Origin: Parasutterella muris
Lineage (GTDB): Bacteria > Pseudomonadota > Gammaproteobacteria > Burkholderiales > Burkholderiaceae_F
Assembly (NCBI RefSeq): GCF_943193095.1
Contig: NZ_CALPCV010000001.1
Span: forward strand, 124,001 to 188,000
Length of the DNA: 64,000 bases
Direction: 5' to 3'
The translations under genes and the position numbers were made by a program. The notes beneath the pieces are model-generated. The model did not search any database. It had not been told where the DNA came from and saw nothing but the letters and a program-made list of their open reading frames with translations. The number at the start of each line of letters is the position of its first letter. The first letter of the stretch is position 1. Positions 17,241 through 25,949 of the stretch are shown here, piece by piece.

Positions 17241-18080
17241 ATGAAACCTGTAAGAAAAGCCGTATTCCCTGTCGCGGGCCTTGGCACCCGTTTCCTTCCT
17301 GCTACTAAGGCGATGCCTAAAGAAATGCTCCCCATAGTAGATAAGCCTCTTATTCAGTATGCGGTTGAGGAAGCCGCTGCTGCGGGCATCACAGATATGA
17401 TTTTCATCACGGGTCGTCATAAGAGAGCGATCGAAGATCATTTTGACAGCGCTCCCGAGCTTGAACGCGATCTGAAGAGCAAAGGAAAGAACGCGCTGCT
17501 TGCGACCCTGAAAGCGGTGGTTCCGCCGGGAATCAATTTCATCTTTATTCGTCAGCCCGAGCCGCTCGGGCTTGGTCACGCGGTTCTGTGCGCAAAACCC
17601 GTGGTCGGTGACGAACCTTTTGCCGTTATTTTGGCCGACGACCTGATTGACGCGAAGAAACCGGCGATTTCTCAGCTCATCGCTGCAAGAGCGGAAAACA
17701 ACGGCGGCAATGTTCTGGCTGTTCAGACAGTTCCCCGCGAGATGACGAAGCAGTACGGTATTGTTGAAGTCGACGATGAACACGAAGTTTGTCCGAAGAT
17801 CTCTTCAATTGTTGAGAAACCTGATCCGCAGACGGCACCGTCCACTCTTGCGGTGATCGGACGCTATGTTCTTGAACCTGAAATTTTCGACAGCCTTCAG
17901 CACATTGACCGTGGCGCCGGCGGTGAAATTCAGCTGACGGACGCGATCGGAAGAGAAATCCCGAAGGGAAACACTCTGGCCTGCCGTTATGAGGGCGAGC
18001 GCTTTGACTGCGGCTCCAAGCAGGGGTTCCTGAACGCCACAGTCCATTACGCCAGAAAAGAAGGCTATCGAATTATCTAG
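17241..18080 (+). CDS. galU: UTP-glucose-1-phosphate uridylyltransferase
   Basis: Makes UDP-glucose from UTP and glucose 1-phosphate for cell-envelope sugars. The ATG at 17241 gives MKPVRKAVFPVAGLGTRF, the canonical GalU start, and 279 residues. The upstream in-frame extension to 17091 runs through the acyltransferase gene and is not used. Motifs include GLGTRFLPATKAMPKEMLP, the uridylyl-binding EPLGLGHAV, LADDLID and GEIQLTDAI. It is convergent with rfaE2, the two stops overlapping by 4 bases. It fits the surrounding LPS core and sugar-nucleotide block. Confidence 0.95.
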   Translation: MKPVRKAVFPVAGLGTRFLPATKAMPKEMLPIVDKPLIQYAVEEAAAAGITDMIFITGRHKRAIEDHFDSAPELERDLKSKGKNALLATLKAVVPPGINFIFIRQPEPLGLGHAVLCAKPVVGDEPFAVILADDLIDAKKPAISQLIAARAENNGGNVLAVQTVPREMTKQYGIVEVDDEHEVCPKISSIVEKPDPQTAPSTLAVIGRYVLEPEIFDSLQHIDRGAGGEIQLTDAIGREIPKGNTLACRYEGERFDCGSKQGFLNATVHYARKEGYRII

Positions 18081-18571
18081 CTTTCTCTTACTTTACGGAG
18101 CAGTTTCGTAGTGCTCCGATCAAATTCGAACGCTGCGGTGACAACCTTGCCGCTGTAGCTGTGAACGATCTTTGCTTCCGGCAGATCTTCAATTCTGTAA
18201 TCTCCGCCTTTGACGTAAATGTCCGGGCGGAGTTTTCTTACGATTTCAAGCGGCACCTTATCCTTGAAAATGACGACGTTGGACACGCTTTCCAGGGCGG
18301 CGAGGACCGCAGCGCGGTCCGCTTCAGGGTTGATCGGACGATCCGGGCCCTTGCCGAGCTGACGAACCGATGCGTCGCTGTTGACTGCGACGACCAGGCT
18401 TGCGCCGAGCGCTCTGGCCTGCGCAAGGTAGGTGACATGTCCGCGGTGCAGGATGTCAAACACACCGTTTGTCATAACGATGGGGTGCGGAAGCTGTTCG
18501 TGAAGACTTTCGAGCTGATCCGTGGTTACGATCTTCTGTTCGAATGCGGGTGGCGGAAGATGTTGACTCAT
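18077..18571 (-). CDS. rfaE2: D-glycero-beta-D-manno-heptose 1-phosphate adenylyltransferase
   Basis: Last enzyme before epimerisation in ADP-heptose synthesis, adding AMP from ATP to heptose 1-phosphate. The 164-residue product is the cytidylyltransferase-like half of E. coli HldE as a separate protein. It has TNGVFDILHRGHVTYLAQAR (HxGH motif), VAVNSDASVRQLGKGPDRP and VKGGDYRIEDLPE. It is the last gene of the minus-strand operon rfaE1-rfaD-gmhB-rfaE2, overlapping gmhB by 4 bases. Confidence 0.94.
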   Translation of the reverse strand: MSQHLPPPAFEQKIVTTDQLESLHEQLPHPIVMTNGVFDILHRGHVTYLAQARALGASLVVAVNSDASVRQLGKGPDRPINPEADRAAVLAALESVSNVVIFKDKVPLEIVRKLRPDIYVKGGDYRIEDLPEAKIVHSYSGKVVTAAFEFDRSTTKLLRKVRES

Positions 18572-19149
18572 AATAATTTAGCGGCGGAAAGCAGATTATC
18601 TGCGGTCTCGTGTTCAGTACTGCAGTCGGGGAAGGGGTGCGTGCCGTCTTTTTTGACAAGAATGCGTCGGGGGACACCGGCTCTGGCTCCAGCCTCGATG
18701 TCCGAACATTTGTCTCCGATGATGACGCTCGCGGCAGGATCAATATTCAGGTCCTGCGCGGCGGCAAGAATCATTCCTGGTTCCGGTTTGCGGCAGGTAC
18801 ATGCTTTGAGGTAGGGAGCAAATGCGCCTGTCGGATGGTGCGGACAGAAATAGAGCGCACCGATTGCGGCGCCGGAAGCTTCCAGCACGCCAGCCATCCA
18901 AAACGTCAGTTCAGAAAATTCATGCAGGCTGTATTTTGCGCGCCCGATGCCGCTCTGATTGGTGACGATAACCGGGACAAAGCCTTTATCCCTAAGAAGC
19001 CGAATGCCTTCGATCGCGCCGGGAATGAATTCAAAGTTTGATCGGTTTCCGACATAGGCGTGATCAATGTTGATCACGCCGTCTCGGTCTAAAAAAGCGG
19101 CTTTTATTGGGTTTTCGGAACGCTTGGTGAAGATAAAACGATATTTCAT
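18568..19149 (-). CDS. gmhB: D-glycero-beta-D-manno-heptose-1,7-bisphosphate 7-phosphatase
   Basis: HAD-family phosphatase of 193 residues that removes the 7-phosphate of heptose bisphosphate. It has the catalytic FLDRDGVINID motif near residue 19, VTNQSGIGRA, the zinc-binding stretch CPHHPTG and CTCRKPEPGMI, and the C-terminal IGDKCSDIEAGARAGV. It overlaps rfaD by 4 bases on one side and rfaE2 by 4 on the other. In many Burkholderiales gmhB sits between glyS and plsC; here that position is empty and the gene is inside the heptose operon. Confidence 0.94.
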   Translation of the reverse strand: MKYRFIFTKRSENPIKAAFLDRDGVINIDHAYVGNRSNFEFIPGAIEGIRLLRDKGFVPVIVTNQSGIGRAKYSLHEFSELTFWMAGVLEASGAAIGALYFCPHHPTGAFAPYLKACTCRKPEPGMILAAAQDLNIDPAASVIIGDKCSDIEAGARAGVPRRILVKKDGTHPFPDCSTEHETADNLLSAAKLL

Positions 19150-20141
19150 TTCACTTTATCGAGCAGATGCAGCATGTAAGCGCGTGTGCCTTCCTGAACG
19201 GACTTAAACTGAACTTCGCACCCGGCTTCACGAAGGTTTGTCAGATCTGCCTGTGTGTAGGCCTGATACTTGCCGACCAGAGCCTGCGGGAAGGGAATGT
19301 ATTCGATTTCTCCCTTCATCACGGCTTCTTCAAGTGTGAGTGCGGGTTTGCCGTCGGCTTCGCGCAGTGTGTTCACCACAGTGAGCGCGACATCGTTGAA
19401 GGGCTGAGCGAGACCCGTACCGCAGTTGTAGATTCCGGTGATTTCTTTATCGAGGCAGAAGAAGTTTACTTCCACCACATCGTCCACGTACACGAAATCG
19501 CGCATCTGAGCACCGTTCGCGTAGCCGAGGCAGCCCTCAAAGAGTTTTACCTTGCCTTCGGCGCGGTACTGGAAGAACTGATGGTATGCGACGGAAGCCA
19601 TACGGCCTTTGTGCTGTTCGTGCGGACCGTAGACATTGAAGTATCTGAGTCCTGCGACTGGGGCTCTCAGACCGTACTGCATTTCACGACGAAGTACCTG
19701 ATCAAAGAGATATTTAGAGTAGCCGTAAACATTCAGAGGTTTTTCGTAGCGGACGTCTTCTTTGAAGATGCTGGAGGCGCCGTACGTTGCCGCCGAGGAC
19801 GCGTAAATAAACGGGATTCGTTCGCGCTGGCACCAGCGGAATAAGTCCACGGTGTAGCGGTAATTGTTCTCCATCATGTAGCGGCCGTCGAGTTCCATTG
19901 TGTCCGAGCATGCGCCTTCATGTAAAACGGCTTCCGGTTTGGCGATCTTTCCGGCTCTGACGAGTTCAATGAATTCGGCCTTATCGAAGTAGTCGGAAAT
20001 CCGATTGTCAGCAAGATTAGTGAACTTGTCTGATTTTTTCAGATGATCGACTGCGACAACATCGGTGAAGCCTCTTTTGTTCAGTCCGGCAACGATATTT
20101 GCTCCGATAAAGCCGGCGGCGCCGGTGACAATAAAACTCAT
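19146..20141 (-). CDS. rfaD: ADP-L-glycero-D-manno-heptose 6-epimerase
   Basis: NADP-dependent SDR epimerase (HldD) of 331 residues that makes ADP-L-glycero-D-manno-heptose, the donor for the LPS inner core. The N-terminal Rossmann motif is VTGAAGFIGANIV (residues about 5-17). The catalytic Ser and Tyr/Lys are in YASSAATYG and YGYSKYLFD, and the RYFNVYGPHEQHKGRMASVAYHQF signature is specific for HldD. Its ATG is 15 bases after the rfaE1 stop. Confidence 0.96.
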   Translation of the reverse strand: MSFIVTGAAGFIGANIVAGLNKRGFTDVVAVDHLKKSDKFTNLADNRISDYFDKAEFIELVRAGKIAKPEAVLHEGACSDTMELDGRYMMENNYRYTVDLFRWCQRERIPFIYASSAATYGASSIFKEDVRYEKPLNVYGYSKYLFDQVLRREMQYGLRAPVAGLRYFNVYGPHEQHKGRMASVAYHQFFQYRAEGKVKLFEGCLGYANGAQMRDFVYVDDVVEVNFFCLDKEITGIYNCGTGLAQPFNDVALTVVNTLREADGKPALTLEEAVMKGEIEYIPFPQALVGKYQAYTQADLTNLREAGCEVQFKSVQEGTRAYMLHLLDKVK

Positions 20142-20156
20142 GTTTAGCCTCTTCGT

Positions 20157-21101
20157 TTAGAGATTTGGAAATAGTTCTTCGGGTGTAACCGTGGCCGTAC
20201 CGACTTTGCCGACCACGATGCCGCCCGCCTTGTTGGCGATCTTGACGGCGGTGTGCCAATCGTATCCGGCGGCAAGCATGACGCCGAGTACGGAAATGAC
20301 GGTATCGCCGGCTCCGGAAACATCGAATACTTCCCGAGCACGTGCGGGAACAGACCAAGCGCCGTTGTCATCAAAAAGCGTCATGCCCTCTTCACTGCGT
20401 GTCAGAAGGATTTTCTCAATATTGAGCTCTTGGCGCAGATTCTGCGCGCGGTTCATCAGATCTTCTTCGGAATTCCATTGACCGACGACCTGCGCCAGCT
20501 CGTTGCGATTTGGTGTGATCGCGGTGGTATTGGCGTAGCGGGAGTAGTCCGAGCCTTTCGGGTCGACCAGTATGGTTCTGCCGAACGCGCGGCCTTCAGC
20601 GATCATGTGTTTAATGCGGTCAAGTCCGCCCTTGCCATAGTCGGAAAGGATGACAACATCATGGTCGGGGAGAAGGCTTGAAAATCGGTTGGAGTGCTGT
20701 TCAAGTGCGGAAGGAGCGATTTCTGACTCAAAGTCGGTACGCAGCATCTGCTGATGGCGCGCGAGAATGCGCAGCTTCAGCGTAGTGGTAAAGCCCGCAA
20801 CCCGATACAGGCAGGGACGAACGCTGCATTCTTCAAGCAGGTCCATGATCTTATTGCCCGCTTCGTCTTCCCCGATGATTGCCAGAAGGGACGTCCGCGC
20901 CTTCAGACTTGCGGCGTTTCGCGCCACATTGGCGGCTCCTCCGAGACGATCTTCGGAACGAGTGACTTTGACAACGGGGACCGGTGCTTCAGGAGAGATT
21001 CTAGACGCGTCTCCGAACCAGTATCGATCCAGCATCGCGTCGCCTACGACAAGCACGGAAGAATTTTTAATGGCGTCTAGGTTAATGTCCCGAAGTTCCA
21101 T
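20157..21101 (-). CDS. rfaE1: D-glycero-beta-D-manno-heptose-7-phosphate kinase
   Basis: PfkB-family sugar kinase of 314 residues, the N-terminal half of E. coli HldE as a separate gene. Seen are VVGDAMLDRYWFGDASRISPEAPVPVV near the N-terminus, GGAANVARNAASL, and VDPKGSDYSRY. The anion-hole and catalytic base motif VSGAGDTVISVLGVMLAAG is near residue 250. It heads the heptose operon and is divergent from the phosphomannomutase gene across a spacer of about 120 bases. The isomerase gmhA, needed at the first step, is not in the window. Confidence 0.95.
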   Translation of the reverse strand: MELRDINLDAIKNSSVLVVGDAMLDRYWFGDASRISPEAPVPVVKVTRSEDRLGGAANVARNAASLKARTSLLAIIGEDEAGNKIMDLLEECSVRPCLYRVAGFTTTLKLRILARHQQMLRTDFESEIAPSALEQHSNRFSSLLPDHDVVILSDYGKGGLDRIKHMIAEGRAFGRTILVDPKGSDYSRYANTTAITPNRNELAQVVGQWNSEEDLMNRAQNLRQELNIEKILLTRSEEGMTLFDDNGAWSVPARAREVFDVSGAGDTVISVLGVMLAAGYDWHTAVKIANKAGGIVVGKVGTATVTPEELFPNL

Positions 21102-21219
21102 GATTTATCTGTCTTGATACACTTTAATTTGCTGATTTTAGCGCCTTCACTGCGGCCTGAGCTCTCATCAGACCGATTCCGAGATTAGAATCCTTGTATC
21201 ACCGTTAGGGAACATACAA

Positions 21220-22605
21220 ATGACTGAAAAAATTTCACGCTCTATATTCAAGGCATATGACATCCGAGGCATTGTTGACAAGACACTTACCGAGGAGGCC
21301 TGCGAGCAGATCGGTCAGGCGCTTGGAACGCTTGCCCATGAGAAAAAAGTTGAAAAAATTTGTGTCGGCAGAGACGGCAGACTCAGCGGCCCAAGGCTTC
21401 AGAAGGCTTTGATTAAAGGAATTCGCAAGGCCGGAGTCGGTGTTTATGACATCGGAGCGGTTCCAACACCGGTACTCTACTTCAGCACGGTTTACCTGAA
21501 TACAGGAAGCGGCGTGGCGATTACCGGCAGTCACAATCCTCCCGAGTACAACGGTCTGAAAATGATGCTTGCAGGCGAGACGCTCTTTGGAGACGGTATC
21601 GCTGCTTTATATGACCGCATCGTCAGCGGCGACCTCTACACGGCTTCGAACGAGGGCTCTTACGAAGAAGTGGATGTTGTTCCCGCCTATATTGAAAAGA
21701 TTCTTTCCGATGTAAAACTTTCCCGTCCGATCAAAGTCGCGGTGGATGCGGGCAACGGTATTGCCGGTCCTCTTGCGGTGAAACTCTTAACCAAGCTTGG
21801 CGCGGAAGTCACCGAAATGTTTACTAATGTGGACGGGAACTTCCCGAACCACCATCCGGATCCGTCCAAGCCCGAAAATCTGGTGGATCTTCAGGCTCAG
21901 CTTAAATCCGGAGACGAAGAGATCGGTGTTGCGTTTGACGGAGACGGTGATCGTCTTGGTGTTGTAGCCAAAGACGGAGAAATCATTTTCCCGGATCGCC
22001 AGGCGATGCTCTTTGCGGGTGATATTCTTGCGCATAAGAAAGGCTCGGTTATTGTTCACGACGTTAAGTGCACACGAAACATCCGTCCGTTCGTGGAGTC
22101 AAGAGGCGGCGTCTGCGTGATGTCCAAGACCGGTCACTCGCTGATTAAAGCGAAGATGAAAGAAGTGAATGCGGATTTCGCCGGTGAAATGAGCGGCCAT
22201 ATCTTCTTCCATGACCGCTGGCCCGGATTTGACGACGGTGTTTACGCCGCGACAAGACTGCTTGAAATCGTGACGCGTTTTGATGACGCGAATAAGCCGC
22301 TCAAAGATCTCCCGAACGCGGTTTCTACCCCGGAACTTCAGATTCCGACCGAAGAAGGCGAGAATTTCACGCTGGTTGAGAAACTCAGCAAGAACGCGAA
22401 GTTTGATGATGCGAAGGACATTATTCGTATCGACGGTATTCGCGTTGAGTGGGATGACGGCTTCGCTTTAGCAAGACCGTCCAACACGACTCCGGTTGTT
22501 GTACTTCGTTTTGAGGCCGACACTAAGGAAGCGCTTGAACGCATCATGAAGCGCTTTAAAGAAGAGATTCTGAAAGTCGCTCCCACAGCGAAAATTCCTT
22601 TCTGA
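21220..22605 (+). CDS. Phosphomannomutase/phosphoglucomutase (AlgC/ManB type)
   Basis: Alpha-D-phosphohexomutase of 461 residues. It interconverts 6- and 1-phosphates of mannose and/or glucose, feeding GDP-mannose or, together with GalU, UDP-glucose. The phosphoserine loop GSGVAITGSHNPPEYNG is near residue 100, the metal-binding DGDGDRLGVV near 245 and the sugar-binding GEMSGHIFFHD near 325. The C-terminal RPSNTTPVVVLRFEAD binds phosphate. The GEMSGH loop is typical of bifunctional PMM/PGM enzymes. It is followed after 15 bases by waaC, suggesting an LPS operon. Confidence 0.92.
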   Translation: MTEKISRSIFKAYDIRGIVDKTLTEEACEQIGQALGTLAHEKKVEKICVGRDGRLSGPRLQKALIKGIRKAGVGVYDIGAVPTPVLYFSTVYLNTGSGVAITGSHNPPEYNGLKMMLAGETLFGDGIAALYDRIVSGDLYTASNEGSYEEVDVVPAYIEKILSDVKLSRPIKVAVDAGNGIAGPLAVKLLTKLGAEVTEMFTNVDGNFPNHHPDPSKPENLVDLQAQLKSGDEEIGVAFDGDGDRLGVVAKDGEIIFPDRQAMLFAGDILAHKKGSVIVHDVKCTRNIRPFVESRGGVCVMSKTGHSLIKAKMKEVNADFAGEMSGHIFFHDRWPGFDDGVYAATRLLEIVTRFDDANKPLKDLPNAVSTPELQIPTEEGENFTLVEKLSKNAKFDDAKDIIRIDGIRVEWDDGFALARPSNTTPVVVLRFEADTKEALERIMKRFKEEILKVAPTAKIPF

Positions 22606-22620
22606 TTTTCACGGCCGGTC

Positions 22621-23568
22621 ATGAAAATTCTGATTGTTAAGACAACCTCCATGGGAGATGTTGTTCATGCGGTACCCGTCATAGCGGATATCAGGAAGCA
22701 TTTCCCGGAGGCGAAAATCGATTGGCTGGCCGAAGATGTTTTTGCGGACATTCCCCGTTTGACGAAAGGAGTAGATGAGGTGCTCGTCTGCTCTGTTCGC
22801 AAATGGAAAAAAAGTTTGCTGAACTCAGAAACTCGAAAACAGATTTCCGCCTTAAAGTCCGCTTTAAGGCAAAAAAAATATGACTTAGTCATTGATCTGC
22901 AGGGCCTGATCAAAAGTGCTGTTCTGGCCTCCTGGACTCATGCTCCGGTTGCCGGTTATGACCGATCATCGATTAAGGAGCCGCTGGCGAGCTTCTTTTA
23001 TCACTCTAAATTCTCTGTCAGCCGACAGCTCTCCGCGGTAGAGCGGTGCCGCAGTCTGGCTGCCCTTGCGCTCGGTTACGAAATCCCGTCTGACGCTCCT
23101 CAGTTCCTGTTTCAGTTCACTGAACAGAAGAGTGAAGCGCCCTTTGTCGTTTTTTACTGCAACACAAGCCGAGAGACTAAGCTTTGGCCGGAAGATTACT
23201 GGATAGAGCTTGGCCGAATCATTTCCGAGCGCGGTTATCGAATTCTTCTGCCTTGGGGTTCCGAAGCGGAAAAGTCGCGCGTTGAAAGAATCAGTCAGGG
23301 AATCGGCAGTACATCCTGCGTGCTTCCTAGGATGTCCATCGGTGAGCTCATGAATAAAACTTCAGGTGCAAAAGCGGTTGTCGGATTGGATACCGGGATG
23401 ACGCATCTGTCGTCCGCGATGGGTATTCCGACGGTAGGCATCTTCCGTGATTATCCGATAGAGCTCGTGCCGCTTATGGGAGAAGCGAAGAAGAAAGCGC
23501 TTGGCGGCGTTGGAAGCTGCCCGAGCATTGAGAAGGTGGCTGAAGCTTTTGAAGAGGTGCTGTCATGA
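22621..23568 (+). CDS. waaC: Lipopolysaccharide heptosyltransferase I
   Basis: GT-B glycosyltransferase (family GT9) of 315 residues that adds the first L-glycero-D-manno-heptose to Kdo2-lipid A at the inner membrane. It starts MKILIVKTTSMGDVVHAVPV, the characteristic WaaC start. It has YDLVIDLQGLIKSA, GYDRSSIKEPLASFFY, and the ADP-heptose-binding end VGLDTGMTHLSSAMGIPTVGIF. It overlaps waaA by 4 bases (ATGA). Its donor is made by the adjacent rfaE1-rfaD-gmhB-rfaE2 operon. Confidence 0.94.
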   Translation: MKILIVKTTSMGDVVHAVPVIADIRKHFPEAKIDWLAEDVFADIPRLTKGVDEVLVCSVRKWKKSLLNSETRKQISALKSALRQKKYDLVIDLQGLIKSAVLASWTHAPVAGYDRSSIKEPLASFFYHSKFSVSRQLSAVERCRSLAALALGYEIPSDAPQFLFQFTEQKSEAPFVVFYCNTSRETKLWPEDYWIELGRIISERGYRILLPWGSEAEKSRVERISQGIGSTSCVLPRMSIGELMNKTSGAKAVVGLDTGMTHLSSAMGIPTVGIFRDYPIELVPLMGEAKKKALGGVGSCPSIEKVAEAFEEVLS

Positions 23569-24920
23569 TGATTCCGCGTCCTGTTTACAGTGCGCTTTTG
23601 TATATAGCGGCGCCTTTTGCGATGTTTTATCTTTCCAAGCGCGCAAAGAAGCAGCCGGAGTATTCCGAGCATTGGGATGAGCGCTTTGGAACGGCCCATT
23701 ATCCCCCGGTCACGCCGGGCCGCACGCGCATCTGGATTCACGCGGTATCCGTGGGCGAGACAAGAGCGACATTTTCCCTTGTGGAAAGTATTCTCCGAAA
23801 GTGGCCTCAGGTTGACGTTTTATATACTCATATGACGCCGACCGGCAGAGAGGTTAGTAAACAATTCGGCAAGAAATTCGGCTCCCGCATTAGTCAGGTC
23901 TATCTGCCTTATGACACGCCGGCCGCGATGAGAAAATTTATTCGTCAGACTCAGCCCTCGCTTTGTCTGCTGATGGAAACAGAGGTTTGGCCGAACCTGA
24001 CATATGCGGCAAAGCAGGCAGGGCTGCCTGTTGTGCTGGCAAACGCGCGCCTGTCTCAGAAGTCTTTAGATAAAGGTAAAAAGGTCGGCAGTCTGATTCG
24101 TGACGCGATGTCGCGTCTGACACTGACGCTTGCTCAATCGGAAGAAGACGCGGCCAGACTGAAGGAAGCCGGATGCCGAGAGGTTAGAGTACTCGGCAAT
24201 CTGAAATTTGATTACGAGCCCAATCCTGTACATGTGCGCACCGGACGAGAGATTAGAAAGCTCTCCGAGCGCAAAATTCTGACCTTTGCGAGTTCTCGCG
24301 ATGGCGAGGAAGCAAGCATGCTTTCCGCGCTTAAGGAAGCGAAAGCGAACGGTCGGCTCAAAGACACGGTTTTCCTTTTGATTCCCCGTCATCCCCAGCG
24401 CTTTGGAGAGGTGCTGGAACTCATTCGAAAATCGGGCTTCACAGTAGAAAAACGGTCGGATATCCGTGACTGGAAAAAAGTTCTTTCACTGAGCGAAGGC
24501 CCGGACGTGGTGCTCGGTGACAGTATGGGAGAAATGGCCTTTTACTATGCGCTCTCAGACGTTGTCCTTATGGGCGGAAGCTTTGGAGACTACGGATCGC
24601 AAAGTGTGATTGAGCCCTGCGCCATTGGAGAGGCGGTGATTGTCGGTCCGAGCATTTATAACTTTAAGTACATTATCGAAAAGGCCCGTGAAGAGGGCGC
24701 GGTTCTGAGCGTTCAGGATCCGGGTCAGGCTTTGCAGCGCGCTGACGAGCTTCTCTCGGACAGCGGTAAAGCGGCTTCGGTTGGCGCTGCGGCGGCTAAA
24801 TTCGCGCAGGCCCAAAGAGGTGCGGCTGAGCGGACGATCGCGGTGATCGATGAGCTTATGGCGCAGAAGAAAGATACGAATCTTAATAAATTCAATGCAG
24901 AAACAATGGAGAAGAAATGA
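23565..24920 (+). CDS. waaA: 3-deoxy-D-manno-octulosonic acid transferase
   Basis: Kdo transferase (GT30) of 451 residues that adds Kdo to lipid IVA. A hydrophobic N-terminal anchor (residues about 8-24) precedes the catalytic domain, which has WIHAVSVGETRATFSLVE, YTHMTPTGREV, LLMETEVWPNL and LMGGSFGDYGSQSVIEPCA. The ending has an extra Lys/Asn/Thr-rich tail of about 20 residues (QKKDTNLNKFNAETMEKK) that I do not know from other WaaA proteins. It overlaps thiD by 4 bases. Confidence 0.95.
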   Translation: MMIPRPVYSALLYIAAPFAMFYLSKRAKKQPEYSEHWDERFGTAHYPPVTPGRTRIWIHAVSVGETRATFSLVESILRKWPQVDVLYTHMTPTGREVSKQFGKKFGSRISQVYLPYDTPAAMRKFIRQTQPSLCLLMETEVWPNLTYAAKQAGLPVVLANARLSQKSLDKGKKVGSLIRDAMSRLTLTLAQSEEDAARLKEAGCREVRVLGNLKFDYEPNPVHVRTGREIRKLSERKILTFASSRDGEEASMLSALKEAKANGRLKDTVFLLIPRHPQRFGEVLELIRKSGFTVEKRSDIRDWKKVLSLSEGPDVVLGDSMGEMAFYYALSDVVLMGGSFGDYGSQSVIEPCAIGEAVIVGPSIYNFKYIIEKAREEGAVLSVQDPGQALQRADELLSDSGKAASVGAAAAKFAQAQRGAAERTIAVIDELMAQKKDTNLNKFNAETMEKK

Positions 24921-25738
24921 TGCAGACTCAGCATCCTACCGTTCTGACTATCGCAGGTGTTGACCCTTCAGGCGGCGCCGGTATTCTTGCTGATATTAAA
25001 ACGATGAGCTCTCTTGGTGCCTATGCGACGGGTGTTGTCACAGCGGTGACTGCGCAGAACACCGTCGGAGTTCAAGGGGCGCTTCCGATCCCTACCGATT
25101 TTGTAGTGCGTCAAATTGATACGCTTTTTGAAGATGTCCACATTGACTCTGTAAAAATCGGGATGCTTTTTGATTCGAATCTGATTCGAGCGATTGCGGA
25201 ACGTCTTCGTTACTGGAAGCCGCGCTTTATCGTCCTTGATCCGGTGATGGTGGCTAAGAGCGGCGATGCGCTGCTGACAAGAGAAGCGATTTCCACACTG
25301 AGAGAGGAACTTCTTCCGATTTCCACAATCATTACGCCGAATCTTCCGGAGGCGGCAGAGCTTCTTCAGGCGGTTGATATTACGGATGATGATCAGATGG
25401 AAGAGGCTGCCAATGATCTTTGGAAGATGAAGGGCTGCACCGGCTGGGTCTATCTCAAAGGCGGTCATCAGGAGAATGTGGATCATTCGATGGATTTGCT
25501 TTATGACGGTCGCCACATGATTCGCTACAGCGCTGAGAGAACAAATACGAAGAACACACACGGGACCGGCTGTGCGCTGTCTTCGGCATTAGCGGCGCTC
25601 CTTCCGGTTTCTTCCGATATTCCAATGGCGGCAAGAGAAGCCAAGCGTTACATTACTCAGGCGATCATTCATGCGGACGAACTGCACATCGGTCATGGTC
25701 ACGGACCGGTGCATCATTTCTACGCTCAGTGGAGATAG
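24917..25738 (+). CDS. thiD: Hydroxymethylpyrimidine/phosphomethylpyrimidine kinase
   Basis: ThiD phosphorylates HMP and HMP-phosphate to HMP-PP for thiamine synthesis or salvage. The 273-residue ribokinase-fold protein shows VLTIAGVDPSGGAGILADIKT at the N-terminus. VLDPVMVAKSGDALL, TPNLPEAAELL and the anion-hole/catalytic base HGTGCALSSALAALL follow. It is the last gene of the pmm-waaC-waaA-thiD unit, overlapping waaA. Because it is translationally linked to waaA there is no leader for a TPP riboswitch. Confidence 0.94.
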   Translation: MMQTQHPTVLTIAGVDPSGGAGILADIKTMSSLGAYATGVVTAVTAQNTVGVQGALPIPTDFVVRQIDTLFEDVHIDSVKIGMLFDSNLIRAIAERLRYWKPRFIVLDPVMVAKSGDALLTREAISTLREELLPISTIITPNLPEAAELLQAVDITDDDQMEEAANDLWKMKGCTGWVYLKGGHQENVDHSMDLLYDGRHMIRYSAERTNTKNTHGTGCALSSALAALLPVSSDIPMAAREAKRYITQAIIHADELHIGHGHGPVHHFYAQWR

Positions 25739-25773
25739 TTTTACAAATAATTACATAGAAAGAGACTCTCGAC

Positions 25774-25802
25774 TTGCCGAAGTTGAATTTCGTATGTAAT
25801 AT
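25774..25802 (+). promoter_or_regulatory. Sigma-70-type promoter candidate for tRNA-Met
   Basis: TTGCCG (25774-25779) and TAATAT (25797-25802) are 17 bases apart and about 30 bases before the tRNA. The match is by eye. Confidence 0.45.
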
Positions 25803-25831
25803 TCAACCTCCTAACGAAACAGCGTTAGCAC

Positions 25832-25908
25832 GGCGAATTAGCTCAGTTGGTTAGAGCAGAGGAATCATAATCCTTGTGTCCGGGGTTCAAGTCCCTGATT
25901 CGCCACCA
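25832..25908 (+). tRNA. tRNA-Met (elongator), anticodon CAT
   Basis: A 77-base gene folds as a full cloverleaf. The acceptor stem is GGCGAAT/ATTCGCC, the D-loop contains AGTTGGTTAG, the anticodon stem GAGGA/TCCTT carries loop ATCATAA (anticodon CAT at 25866-25868) and the T-loop is GTTCAAG. CCA is encoded (25906-25908). An initiator tRNA would lack the first acceptor pair; here it is G-C paired, so elongator Met is the best call. Lysidine-modified tRNA-Ile2 also carries CAT and cannot be fully excluded. Confidence 0.95.
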
Positions 25909-25915
25909 GATACCC

Positions 25916-25949
25916 ATCCGAGAGCCAAAAAGCTCTCGGATATTTTTTT
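25916..25949 (+). terminator. Terminator of tRNA-Met
   Basis: A 10-bp stem pairs ATCCGAGAGC (25916-25925) with GCTCTCGGAT (25932-25941), followed by ATTTTTTT. Confidence 0.85.

Noticed and set aside
24851..24920. TPP riboswitch for thiD
   Set aside because: thiD overlaps waaA by 4 bases and no THI-box sequence is visible upstream.
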